Origin: Amphimedon queenslandica
Lineage: Eukaryota; Porifera; Demospongiae; Haplosclerida; Niphatidae
Assembly: GCF_000090795.2 (NCBI RefSeq)
Contig: NW_003546263.1
Span: 201,278-256,277 of the forward strand
Reading direction: 5' to 3'
Length of the DNA stretch: 55,000 nucleotides
Below are positions 16,701 through 28,583 of this stretch, in pieces. A program made the translations under genes and the position numbers. How positions within the stretch are numbered: position 1 is the first letter of the stretch; every line of letters starts with the position of its first letter. Below the pieces are notes generated by a model. It was not told the origin of the DNA and searched no databases. It was given only the letters and a program-made list of their open reading frames with translations.

Positions 16701-19700
16701 AACTCTTTACTAGTGAGAGTAATATCTTCTGATGGGTCTTATGTTGAAGGAGGAAATAGCTTCACTTATCAGAACTTATCTCTTTCAATTGTTGGTCGAA
16801 ATACTGGACAGTATGGTACACAGGTAACACTGAATGCTCCATTCCCAGCTACTGAAGTGGCCAGTGTCTATTTCGACAATCAAGAGGCAACAATCATAAC
16901 AACTCAACAAATTGATAGTAATTCTAGCACTGTTGCTGTAACAACACCACGTCCTCAGAGACTGGGTCAATTCACTGTTGATGTTTCAGTTGAGAACAAT
17001 CGACACATTTTTGCTCGTCTCGTAAACGGGTTTACTTATTTGCCCGAAGGTGCTATATACACTGTCAGCCCTTCCTTTGGTCAAAGGGGAACAATAATCA
17101 CCCTAACTGGAGAAAGACTGCAAGGAGGAGGGGATAGTGTCGTCACAGTTGACATAGGAGGCGTTGCAGCTACAATAAGTAATTATTCTGATTCATATGT
17201 TAACGTTTCACTGAGTGGTAATCTTCCTAATGGACAGAGTTCTTTCTCTGATATAACAATAATCAGTAATACAGGAGCAACCATCACAAGACTAGATGGA
17301 TTCATGTTCATAGAGCCTGGACAAATCACATCCATTAGCCCACTTAGTGGACAACATGGGACTATTGTGACACTGAGGGGAACTGGACTGCTCCAAGGCA
17401 ATATGGATATCATTTCTATTACTGTAGCAGGGAATGAGGCTCAATTGATGGATTCACCTAATGATACATACGTGGTAGTTCAGCTAATGCATGGTATGGA
17501 AGAAACTGGGAGTGTCATCATTACGCTTGATAGTGGAGCTCAGATAAGCTCAAATGGGCTCCAATTCAGTTACATTACAGCTGGTAATATTAGCAGTGTC
17601 TCTCCACCAGTAGGTACAGTAGGGACAATAGTCAGTATTGTTGGTACTAATCTTAGAGGAGGAGGAATGGAGGCAGCAGTTGTAAAGCTTAATGGTGTCC
17701 CAGCAACTATTATTAGTGAAACTGATACTCTTATCACTGTTGAAGCTAGTATAGCGAATGTCTCTTCAGGTGGTGTAGAAATAATCTCAAATACTGGCTC
17801 TATAGTATCCGGAGAGAACAGCTGGACTTATGAAGAGCTAGGCAACATTACAACAGTGTATCCTCAGTCAGGACAGCAAGGGGTCAGTGTAACTATAGAG
17901 GGACTTAATTTGATTGGTAGTTCTGGGTCTGGTATTATTGAAGTGACGCTGGCAGGTATTCCAGCAACTATTGTATCCCAGACTAATGCAACAGTTCAAG
18001 TTATTGCAGGTTACAGTAATAGCTCAATAAGTGGGCCAATAGTCATGAGAGAAGCAACTGGGCCTATTATAATCAGCTCCTTTAACTGGCTTTACTATGA
18101 AGCTGAATTAGTCTCAATTTCACCCTCTACTGGTGTCAATGGGACTTACATATTATTAAATGGTACTAACATCATTGGGAGAACCCGACAGTCCTTATAC
18201 TGTCTCAGGTGTAAGTTTTGGCTCCATACCAGCTTATGATATCACAGTTCTCTCAGGAAACCTTGTACAAGTAAGGGCAGGGCATTCACCAGTAGCTACG
18301 GCCCCATTAACAATACAGATTAATTCAACGTCTGGTGCTTACTTAACTTTGACTGGCCAGTGGGTCTTTAGAGACCCGGGTCAAGTGACAGAGATAGAGC
18401 CAATAGCTGCAGTGCATGGTACAAATGTCACAATCAGGGGAACCTCAGTAGTACCTGATAATGCTACTGGAGTGACTGTAGTAACTGGGCAGACAGAGTC
18501 TTTCGAAGCATGGATCATTAATAGTTCTCTAGTGACATTCCGTGTGGGTCTCTATGCCAGCTATGATGATCCTAATGTCCCTCTCCCTCTGCTCATTATA
18601 GCTAATGATGGAGCAACACTCAAATCTGATTCTCCAACTTTTACTTTCAATCCAGTCGATACAACAGTAACATCAGTTGCTCCTGTTGCCGGAGGAGATG
18701 GATCAGTTGTCATTATTAGCGGTACGAACCTCTTAAATGGTGGATCGATGATTAGAGGAGTGTACTTAGATGGAGTACCAGTTGCTGATTTCAGTGTCAA
18801 TGCAGACTATACTTCCATTAAAGTAACTGCTGGTGCAGGAGACAACACAGAAGGTGGTGTAGTAATTGAGAATGATAATGATATATTATATGGCAACTAT
18901 ACTTGGACTTACCTTCCGGCTCTCACAAGCAATCAAGTTTCACCCACTTCTGGTAGAAATGGAACTTTCGTGAGCATTGATGCTACCTCATTGTCATCTC
19001 AATATGCTCTTCAATCAGTAACAATAGGAGGGATCCAAGCAAGCATTGAATCAACTGCTAATGGAACTATATTACTAATAGCTCCTCCAATGACTTCAAA
19101 TGGATCCATTGTGCTGTACTTTCAAGATGGGATTTACCTGATAATTTCAAATTCTTGGATATCTTGGCCTACAGTTAACATCGCAGGCGTCAGCACTTTA
19201 TTTGGTTACTATGGGACAATCGTAACACTCAGTGGATCAGGGTTTCAAGGAGGACTAGGGATTGGGAGAGTAGCCATAGGTAATGTAACTCTTGCTGGAT
19301 TCAATACAAGCATACTGAGTCAGAATGACACTGAGCTGAGAGTAAGGATCAGCGATAATTTCAATAGCAGTGGGTCTGGGAATATTACTGGGCCCATCAT
19401 TATAAGAAGTCAGGATGGTTCCATATATTATTCATCGTCGCAGGACATTGCTTTCACTTACCTGGATGTTTCCATAGAAAGCATAACCCCCAGCGATGGA
19501 CAGAATGGGACAGAAGTGATTATAAAAGGAACAAACCTTTTAGGTGGAGGAAATGATATTTCTACCTTTTCTTTAGCCGGTATCTCTGTATTCAGTATTA
19601 ACATGGTCTCAAGTTCTATCATCAACGTGACGGCAGGTTATTCAGATTCTGAAATTCCTCTCTCTAATATCTCCTATGTCACTGATAATGGGGCTCAAGT

Positions 19701-22700
19701 TACCATACCAAATAGTTGGACTTATGTCCAACCAGGTGACATAAAGTCTGTGAGTCCCACTAGTGGTCAGAGAGGTAGGATAGTGACCATTACGGGAGAG
19801 GGAATGTTAGGAGGAGGGCAGAGTGTGAAGAGTGTGACACTTAATGGTGTCCCTGCTATGGAAGTATTGGTCAGTCATAATGACTTTGTACAGATAAGAG
19901 CTGGAGAGTCACCAGCCAGTAGTCCTGGTCAAGTGATAATTACTGCTAACACTGGAGCTGTAGTGTACTCTAATGCCACTGAAGTTAACTTTGGGTACGT
20001 TGCTCCCAGTTATATTGACACTTTTAGTCCCGCTAGTGGTCAATATGGTACTATCGTGACTATTAATGGCACAGGATTGTATTCTATTGAAACTGGTCTC
20101 GATAGGGTATTACTAAATAACATACAGGCCACAATCCTCTCATCAAACTCTACCCATATTACCGTAGCAGCTGGTCGACCATCCTTCCTTGCAATGAGCT
20201 CTGGTACTATAATGATAGTATCTAGAGACGGTTCCCTGACGGAGAGCTCAGGACTCTTTACATACTCACAGCAAGGAGAGATATACTCCGTTGAGCCGCC
20301 ACAAGGTCAGAAAGGGACTAGAATCATTATTAAAGGAAGGAGATTAAGAGGAGGAGGAAGTGAGATAGTTTCTGCAAGCATTGCTGGAACACCAGCAACC
20401 ATCCTTAATGAGAGTGATGACACAATAGAGCTCATTGCTAATGTTAACCAGGCTAGTCAAACCAGTAGTGTGACTGGTGAAATATCACTAGTATCAAATA
20501 CTGGGGCAGAAGTGATTCGATTGGATGCCTGGAGCTACGTACAGAGAGGAATTGTTCATTCACTATCACCAAGCTTTGGTCAGTATGGAACATACGTTAG
20601 TATCAGTGGTGAGCGTCTCACTGCTGGAGGAGACAGTGTTGCTCAAGTATTACTTGATAATGTGCCTTCACTAACAGTTGAATCAAGCAACGATACTCTA
20701 GTAATATTCAGAGCTGGTCAGTTACTAAATGATTCATCGCTTGATACCACAGCAGTAACTCTTATCTCTAATTATGGTGGGAATTTGACTCAAACAAGTA
20801 TTAGTTGGAGATATGGAGATGCAAGTGAGATAGTAAGCATTACTCCTGTTAATGGGACTGGAGCTAGCATTGTTAATATAACGGGATCACATTTACTTGG
20901 AGGTGGTAGCAGCATTGTGAGTGTAATACTAGCTGGAATAAGAGTCAGGGAAATCTTAAATTCATCTGATAGCCACGTGATAGTTGAGGCTGGCTTTAAT
21001 CTAAATGGGCAGCCAAAATCAGGAGATGTGAGACTAGAAGCAAATACAGGAGCTCTTACTGTTCTTATGAATGGCTGGTCTTACATCAGTGAGTGTCCAC
21101 ATGGGCAGTTTGGTAATGACAGTGAGTCTTGTGATGCCTGTCACCGAGAGTGTAATCATTGCTATGGGCCAAGTCAATTCGAATGCTACGCTTGCATCAA
21201 TTTTAAAATAACTCGTGAAGGACAGGGTTTTGAGTGTGTAGGCTCTTGTCCCAGTGTCTCCACACTCAGCAAGGACTGCATTGACGAATGCGCAACGTTT
21301 GAATATCGTGCCAACTTGACCAATGATGGACACGTTTATTGCTTAAACTGCAGCTCACTCTGTGATCCTAATTCAGGCTGCACTGGCCCCCATCCTTCAC
21401 AATGTGTCGCCTGTGCTTACTACAAGGAGAGAGGAGAGTGTGTGAGTCAATGCTCCATTGGTAGCTACATCAGTAATGGCACTTGTCTTCCTTGCAGCCA
21501 GCAATGCCTACCAACTGAGGATTGCTATGGACCTGAAGCAACTCAATGCAATGCTTGCTTAAATGTGAGTATATCGAGACGTAATGAAAACTCTTCATTT
21601 GATGAGTGCATACCAGCGTGTCCCGCTAATCACTACACTGACAGTGAATACAACCAATGCCAGCCTTGTCACTCTCTCTGTCTTGGTGGTTGCACTGGTC
21701 CTACTAGCAGTCAGTGTATGCAGTGCTCTGATGCTTATGTATCGGGACTTAACAACACAAGGGAGTGTGTTGAGGACTGTAATGGAGGCTCTAGTTTAAA
21801 GATAAGGTATAAAGATCCATTCACTGGAGAATGTAAAGCATGCCATCAGTATTGCTCAATCACTGCAGGCTGTACTGGCCCAACTGCAAGTGACTGCATA
21901 TCATGCAGCAATTTTACTGTAGGCACTCATGTCCTCTCGACTGAATTTATTCCAAAAATTAATGGAGAGTGTGTCCCTCTGTGTCCAAATGAGAGCTACT
22001 ACATTGAAGTAAGGAATGGAAACTGTGAATTCTGTGACTCATCTTGCTTTGCTGGTTGTACCGGACCTTCTGAGAATGATTGCATATTAATAACATCATC
22101 TGAATCTCCTACACTATCTACTGAAAGTCCAAGCACAGTAGGAGCCTTCAGTGCAGGGACTGGGATTATAATAATCTTTGCTGTGGTTGTGGGGCTCCTA
22201 ATCATAGCATTCATCATAGTACTGGTTATACTGCTGGCTAAGACAAAGGGCAAAGGTAAGTACAAGATAGACAGTCCAGAACCAAGGTCATATACTAGGA
22301 GCCCCATCTCTGAAATGAGCCTTAGTACTACTAATCCTTATATCTCAAGGCTAGAAGCTTCGACAATGTCTGAATTGGCACCACCACGTCCCTCAAGAGC
22401 AGTCAGCTTTGAGAACCCAGTATTTAACATTGAACTGACAGAAGAAGATGAAACGAATCTGGGAATGAGTCTAGTCCAACTTAATGATAATACCACCCAC
22501 CCTAGGCCTATTTCACCTGATCGTCCCTCGTCACCCGATGCTAATGAACACTCATCTCTTCTTGGTGGAGGAGGGGGAGGAAGAGAAGTTCCACCACAAG
22601 TACCAACGAAAGTATCTAAACAACAGAGAGGATCACAGGGCAGTTCAGGGTTGAGACAAAACTCTGTTCCAGAACCACAAGCTCAAAACAATCCTCCTCT

Positions 22701-23280
22701 TAATTTCGTTGAAGGTGACAGTGATGATGGAGAAATGTACATAGAAATGGACCCTGCAGCTTTACCTGGTACTCTAGAACTAATGACACAAGATGAATAT
22801 GTTGACGTAGACTCTCCATTGCCTCAACTCAATATACCGCAAGAAGATGGCGAAGGACTCTATGAAGAGACTGACTCCACTGCACCAGTTACTGTAGGTA
22901 ACATAACCAGCGCCATAAATTCACTACCAATCAGGGCAAATCCTCTGCCTTCTGTGTCAAAGCCTCCACCTATTCTACCAAAACAGGTTTCAAAGCCAGG
23001 TATCCCACCAAAACAGGTTTCAAAGCCAGGTATCCCACCAAAACAGGATTCAAAGTCAGCTATTCCACCAAAACAGGATCCAAGCCAACCAGCTCTGCCA
23101 CCTCGCCCAGTTCATAAATCTTCTTCAAGTACTGCAGTGTCAAGCTCAAGACAACAAGCTAAGAAGCAAATACAAAATATAGTCGTGGATGATCCTCAAT
23201 CCATTGAAGAGTATTACGATGAAATTGATAGAAGTAAAGTAGATGTGCCACCAAAGATAATACCAAGACAAAAGAAATAA
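13789..23280 (+). CDS. Giant IPT/TIG-repeat, furin-like, single-pass receptor-like protein
   Basis: Three exons (13789-14116, 14161-15678, 15736-23280) give 3,129 residues if one extra base near 18177-18179 is disregarded. After a signal peptide (MMWALLLVLAFSSL) about 26 IPT/TIG-like repeats occur, each opening with a pattern such as ITSVSPxxGQxGTxVTIxGxxL. Examples start near 14460, 15340, 16240, 17055, 19740 and 20550, with spacing about 260-300 bp. N-glycosylation sequons are very frequent. A cysteine-rich furin-like region (about residues 2402-2732: CHRECNHCYGP, CTGPHPSQC, CTGPTSSQC) precedes one membrane span (about 2757-2783, IIIIFAVVVGLLIIAFIIVL). The tail of about 345 residues has no kinase but carries YIEM, EYVDV, YEET, YDEI and PxxP motifs. 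IPT repeats occur in plexin/MET and fibrocystin families, but this layout (no Sema, no kinase) fits none I know. Function is unknown; a surface adhesion or recognition receptor is inferred. Confidence 0.85.
18157..18200 (+). other. One-base frame break in the IPT receptor
   Basis: Upstream the frame reads SPSTGVNGTYILLNGTNIIG; downstream, in the +1 frame, it reads EPDSPYTVSGVSFGSI. Both sides fit the IPT pattern. Dropping one G from GGG at 18177-18179 restores continuity and makes total coding length 9,390 (divisible by 3). No plausible intron bridges it. It may be a sequencing indel, a null allele or a true frameshift. Confidence 0.8.
22981..23100 (+). repeat. 30-bp coding tandem repeat (proline-rich tail)
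   Basis: Two exact 30-bp copies (22981-23010, 23011-23040) and one or two diverged copies follow, encoding KQVSKPGIPP-type decapeptides. They give a run of PPK/PxxP motifs in the IPT receptor tail that could serve as SH3 ligands. Confidence 0.85.
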
Positions 23281-23467
23281 TTTCTCTAGCCTTACCCATT
23301 TGCTATAACTTTATTTTAATTGTAAGTCTAACACTTGTGTCGTTAATATTGTTAATTGTCTTTAATATTTTTTGCTTATCTTTAATAATAATTAATTAAA
23401 ATAATAATTACTGTGTAGACATTAAGTGATGAAATTGTTACTTTTAGTTTAATGAATTCTTGCATCC
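23281..23467. other. Convergent intergenic gap, IPT receptor / STI1-like gene
   Basis: An AT-rich gap between two stop codons (AATAATAATTAATTAAAATAATAATTA around 23383-23410). No further feature is visible; no canonical AATAAA was found. Confidence 0.4.
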
Positions 23468-25125
23468 TCATCTCCTTTGTACATTCAAGACTCCATTATC
23501 AATGAGCAGTCGAACCTTTGACTGGAACTCTCCATCAGTCTGAGTTTCCAAGTACCTACAAGATGCAGTAGTGACAGCATAGCATTATCTTTAATCATAC
23601 TTCTGTGCTTCTTCTACTCTGTCCTTGAGCAGCTCTATCAAATGTTGAATCTTTGGATCAGCCAGTACCTTTTGAACTTCAGGCCTTCTAAGAGCATCTT
23701 TCATTCTCTGATCCTCTACACAATAAATATCATAATGAGTGGTAGAGGGTAAGGATTTCGTCAAGATTGATTTTTTAAATAAATTTTTGAAGTTACTAAA
23801 AAATCGGACCAAAGTCTCTGTACTATAGTACAGGGCCTTTCGCCAAGTTTTGTCAAAAATGGCTAGGAGAGATTTTTCCATTTTTATAATTTTATTTGAT
23901 ACATATACATGTTCTCATGTTGTGTAGAAAGTTTGAGCTGATTCTGATCACATCTGGATTTTTTACAAATTTTAAAAGTTACTCAAAAATCAGGCCAAAG
24001 TCCCTGTACTATAGTACAGGGTCTTTGGTCAAATTTCGCCAAAAATGACTAAGAGAGAATTTTTAATTTTTATAATTTTATCTGATGCATATACATGTTC
24101 TCATGTTATGTAGAAAGTTTGAGCGGATTCTAATCAAAATTGGATTTTTAATGAATTTTTAAAGTTGCTCCAAATGCCATGTACTGTATTGTAGTGCTTG
24201 TCAGCTCATGAAGTGCAAGGATAACTCCATTACCTTCAGATAAATGTTCAGTGATAAGCTCTTCCTCTTGCTCTCCTTTGTCACCTAACGACATAAAATG
24301 GTCGCCCATCAAATTGCAGAACTCTTTCAAGAACTCCATGACCTCTGGTTTTGACTGTGCAGTGGCAAAAGCCCCCTGGGGGTCTTTATGAAAGTCGTCC
24401 AGTACTTTAGTCAGTGCTGGATCATTGAATGCTTTGGAAAGTACCCGGTTTTTACTTACTTTCTCCAGCAAGTCATCAGTCACCCAATCTATTACACAAA
24501 TAAGTAAACATTCAAAGAATAATTTATTTTCTACCTTTTGTTGTAAGCAACGGATAGGCTTTCTTCATTTCTTCCTGGACTTCTTCAAATTTAAGTTTTG
24601 ATGGATCGTCCCGCGAGTTCTGGACGGGTTTGATCAATGGAATCTCTTTCTCCTCTGGAACCTTCTTCCCCAAGGACTCTGGTGCTTTCTTTTTATGAAT
24701 CCGGTCTGCACTTGGTTTTTTTTTACTAGCTGAAGGTCCACCAAATAAGAATCCTTTTTTCATCCCACCAAAGCTTGTCGTACCAGCCTTGGGCTCGGTA
24801 CTTTTAGAACAAGAGTCAATCTCGTGTATCCCAGACCCGTTTGATACCTCACCAAACCCAACGTTAGTAATTTCTGGATCTTGATTTACTATCAATAGTT
24901 TTTTTGATGTCACAGAAAAGGCTGAGTCCCTATTTTCTAAACCCAGCAATGATGAGTCTGTTTTAGAAGTCTTTGGCTTTTCCACACTGCGTACATCTTG
25001 TTTCTCTTTCTTTAATGTCTGCAAATATTCTGTCATGTCCTCTAGAGGAGGTACTTCATCTGAATAGAGCAAAAAATAATGGAACCAAAATGTAGTAAAT
25101 TATTTCCTTTCCTACCTTCCTCCAT
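23468..25125 (-). CDS. Unassigned STI1/DP-domain protein
   Basis: I do not recognise an exact orthologue. The start ATG at 25125 gives a 10-base coding exon (MEE plus one base) spliced to DEVPPLEDMTEYLQ. A long exon then encodes a low-complexity linker with FGGMKKGFLFGG and many lysines. The second half has two STI1-like helical repeats: LSKAFNDPALTKVLDDFHKD with FATAQSKPEVMEFLKEF, and MKDALRRPEVQKVLADPK with IQHLIELLKD. The final exon ends GVLNVQRR at TGA 23468-23470. NDP/ADP-type helices are seen in STI1/HOP, ubiquilin and HIP, where they bind hydrophobic client or chaperone segments, so a co-chaperone-like role is inferred. No TPR or UBL domain is visible. An intron (about 23720-24233) holds two repeat units of type A. 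Its start lies 37 bp from that of PNPLA8. Confidence 0.75.
23755..24185 (+). repeat. Palindromic-core repeat family, type A, two to three units
   Basis: Palindromes lie at 23813-23832 (one mismatch) and 24002-24021 (perfect), a 189-bp period. The right end, ATGCCATGTACTGTA then TGCTTGT, also occurs at 41326-41357 in PDSS2, which suggests a defined element end. Confidence 0.85.
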
Positions 25126-25162
25126 TTTTGTTATGGGCGTGGCTATAGTCCTACGCGTCAAC
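25126..25162. promoter_or_regulatory. 37-bp shared upstream region, STI1-like / PNPLA8
   Basis: Only 37 bp separate the two divergent ATGs. It contains GGGCGTGGC (25135-25143), a KLF/Sp-type box. The 5' UTRs must be extremely short, overlap, or come from upstream exons inside the opposite gene. Confidence 0.55.
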
Positions 25163-27115
25163 ATGGCGGCCAGCTCTGCCGCTGTGGAGATGTTAGGCTG
25201 CTGCAGAAGACGTCCTTTCCCTCTCTCCTTCTCTTCTTTCTCCGCTTCTTCCACTCAATCTGGCTCTTTCATGTGGAGGGCTCCTCCTCTGCTGACTCGT
25301 GGATGTATTAGACTAATCTCCACAGAGAGCAGAGACAGTGAACAAACTGAGATCCAAACCCAGACTTCTCACAGCATAGCCCCACTTGTCAAGAGGCTTT
25401 TCGAGTTCCAGAGACCAGGAAGACACCATGAAGTAAGGGAATACATTTAAAGATATCAATGCTTTGATGTTTTCCTATTTTCTCCTCAGACTAATCTCAA
25501 TCAGTTGGAAAGGCTCCGTCAACTGGTTCTTAATTTGGAGACGAATAATTCAAAAGAGACAGCACTGGAAACCCTTCAGTCAGGCATAGTTCCCTCTCTC
25601 CTCCGTCTGAAGGAGATGGCACCTCATGAAGTACGTAAGCAAGCGAACATGGCTCTCTCTCTCCTGGGGTATACTCCACCATACAAAGGGAAAGGATTGA
25701 AGATACTAGCAATCGATGGAGGGGGGACAAGGTACTAACTAGCACAGCACACCCTTTTGTACGTGTGTGTGTATATACATATATGTGGATTGTTTCTTCT
25801 TGTAGGGGATTGATTCCAATAATTATTCTGCAACAATTGGAGCAAGTCTCTGGTATCAAAGTCCACGAAATGTTTGATTATGTGTCAGGGACCAGCACTG
25901 GAACACTGATATTGAGTAAATGAGTGAGAGAGCTAGGGAGAAAAGGAGAGGAAAATGTTAATTTTACTCTTAATTTTATTCTCATTAATTTTTCTTAACA
26001 GCTCTAGTCTTCTTAGAGAAAGTATCAATCCAAGAAGCTGAGGTCTTCTATCGGGAATTGAGCTCCAAAATATTCAAAATGAACAACCTCCTTGGGATTG
26101 GGCAGCTCTTCCTTACCCAGTCATTCTATTCCTCCTCTGATCTCGAGAAACAGGTGAGGAAATTCAGCGTGACAGGGAGAAAACTGTACGAGACGTCGTG
26201 CGACCCGACAATGCCAAAAGTAAGGAGACGAGATTAAGTGATAAATACATGTGCAGCTAACCCTCTCCATCTCTTGATCTTGCATTAGATGTCATTTCTA
26301 TCAACGCTGGTAAACCAACCCGTCATCGAGCCCTTCCTGTTCACTAACTATCATCATCATCCTCTCACTTCGTCTCACTATCTCTCCAGCTCTAACACTC
26401 CAATATGGCAGTCGATAATGGCAAGCACTGCAGCCCCGGGCTATTTTGAAGAAGTTAAAATCGGCCCATACATATACCAGGTATACTATGCCGGTACATA
26501 TAGTGTACATTTTTATATACATATAAAGCATACTGCATCTATATAATGGGCCAGATATACATATATTATTATTATTGTTATTATTATTATTATTGCTCTT
26601 AGGATGGCGGTATTCTCACTAATAACCCAGCTGCAGTAGCACTGCATGAGGCCCGTCACTTGTGGGGCTGTGATGTCCCTGTCCAGACACTCATATCTCT
26701 TGGGACCGGACAGTTTGAGTACGACAGGAATAACCCGGTCAGTCCGGTTTCAAGCAACATCAGCTTGAGGGAAAAACTAACGAAAATTGTAGCAAGTGCA
26801 ACCGATACGGAAGGTAAGAAAGAGCAGAGTATTTATTAATTTTTATTCTTCTTTCTAGCCGTTCATACAATTCTAAAAGACCTTCTTCCTCAGTCTTCGT
26901 ACTTTCGTTTCAATCCTCACCTAACGGAGCAGATCAATCTTGACAACTGCAATCCGGAGCAGTTACAGAAAATTGTCGACGATACCAAAAGATATCTTGA
27001 GAACAACGAGTCCCTCTTGAATGAAGCAGCTGCCAGTTTGACGAAACAAAAATCTTTCCAACAAAAGTTGTTCGAGAGATACAAGTGTCGCAAGACTGCA
27101 TGGCCAAACAGATAG
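25163..27115 (+). CDS. PNPLA8: PNPLA8-like calcium-independent phospholipase A2 gamma
   Basis: The start ATGGCGGCC at 25163 has a good context; longer upstream open frame would run through the promoter. The N-terminus (CCRRRPFPLSF, FMWRAPPLLTRGCIRLIS) is rich in R/S without early acids, as in a mitochondrial targeting peptide. An armadillo-like helical stretch (PHEVRKQANMALSLLGY) precedes the patatin domain: oxyanion loop DGGGTRG (DGGGTR then spliced to GLIPII), nucleophile elbow GTSTG, and catalytic aspartate in DGG of YQDGGILTNNP. The stop is TAG 27113-27115. iPLA2-gamma hydrolyses membrane phospholipids in mitochondria and peroxisomes and supports cardiolipin remodelling. The N-terminal region is shorter than in vertebrates, and I see no clear C-terminal SKL peroxisomal signal (it ends WPNR). 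Confidence 0.9.
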
Positions 27116-27356
27116 GCCATTTAATAGTTATTTAATATCATTGTCACAGCAATAATAATAGTTACTTCATTTTTATTTTCCTATTTTGTATTATCATCTT
27201 GAGTTGATAGCAAAATTATTTATTTTGTACCATTATAATTATCTATTTACATTAAATTATTTTTTAATAATAATAACAGGAGGAATATCATTTTTGTCAT
27301 GATAAAGATTCCTTGGCTTGTCATCATTAATATTATTATTATTATCAGTGGTGAAC

Positions 27357-27362
27357 AATAAA
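27357..27362 (+). terminator. PNPLA8 polyadenylation signal candidate
   Basis: AATAAA 242 bp after the PNPLA8 stop and 47 bp before the convergent CDC40 stop. Confidence 0.5.
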
Positions 27363-27408
27363 GAATGAAAACTTAAAATATCATTGTTGTCTCATTTCCT
27401 CTCCTTTT

Positions 27409-28466
27409 TTAGTCCCAAAGCTTCAATAGTCCATCCCAGCCACAGGTGACTACTTTCGATGTTTCATGAGGCAGCCATCTTACAGCAATACACACGCCTT
27501 CATGCGCCTTGAATTTACTACATGTGTTAAGAGTAACGTAAGTACATTATTACAATTACATAAAAAAATCCAAACTTGATCGGAATCAGCTCAAACTTGA
27601 TAAACAACACAAGGAGATGTATATGCATCAGATAAAATTATAAAAATGGAAAATTCTCTCCTAGTCATTTTTGGCGAAATTTGGCCAAATACCCTGTACT
27701 ATAGTACAGGGACTTTGGCCTGATTTTTGAGAAACTTTAAAAATTCGTAAAAAATCCAATTTCGATCAGAATCTGCTCAAACTTTCTACACAACATAAGA
27801 ACATGTATATCCATCAGATAAAATTATAAAAATGGAGAATTCTCTCCTAGTCATTTTTGGCAAAATTTGGCCAAATACCCTGTATTATAGTACAGGGACT
27901 TTGGCCTGATTTTTGAGAAACTTTAAAAATTCGTAAAAAATCAAATTTCGATCGAAATCAGCTCAAACTTTCTACACAACATAAGAACATATATATGCAT
28001 CAGAAAAAATTATAAAAAGGAAGAATTCTCTCCTAGTCAATTTTGACAAAACCCTGTACGTTTACTATAGTAATGTCTAGAACCAAAGTTAATAAAACAA
28101 TAACAGAACCCCTCCCACTTTAATACCTTTTCATTTTCTTTGTTTTCCAGTCCCAGAAGCAAACGGAGCCGTTTGCCTCTCCTGAAGCAACAATACTAGG
28201 AGTTGAGAAAGAAATTATTTCTAAACATCCTCATAATTAAAGAAATACCTTGCATCAGGTGAGAATGCAATTTTGCACGAATAGCCGGCAACCTAAATAT
28301 AGTAACAACAAATGTACATGAAATAAAAATAGTAACACACCATATAAGGTACAACCACTCACATTATGTCCTTTGAATGCTTTCCTCCTGTTTAATCTGA
28401 AGTTAGTGTGTACTCCATAACACAATATCTGATTATCCATTGATTGACAGGCTAGCCATTTACCTT

Positions 28467-28497
<31 letters not shown>

Positions 28498-28527
28498 AGG
28501 GAGGGAGGGGGAGGGAGGGAGGGAGGA

Positions 28528-28583
<56 letters not shown>

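Noticed and set aside
18160..18240. Programmed ribosomal frameshift in the IPT receptor
   Set aside because: No known slippery sequence with a downstream structure is visible; a simple one-base indel in GGG is more economical, though reads are needed.
23755..24185. Regularly spaced repeats that might suggest a CRISPR array
   Set aside because: The units are about 186-189 bp, repeat through their whole length with no unique spacers, lie in an intron of an animal gene, and no Cas gene is present.
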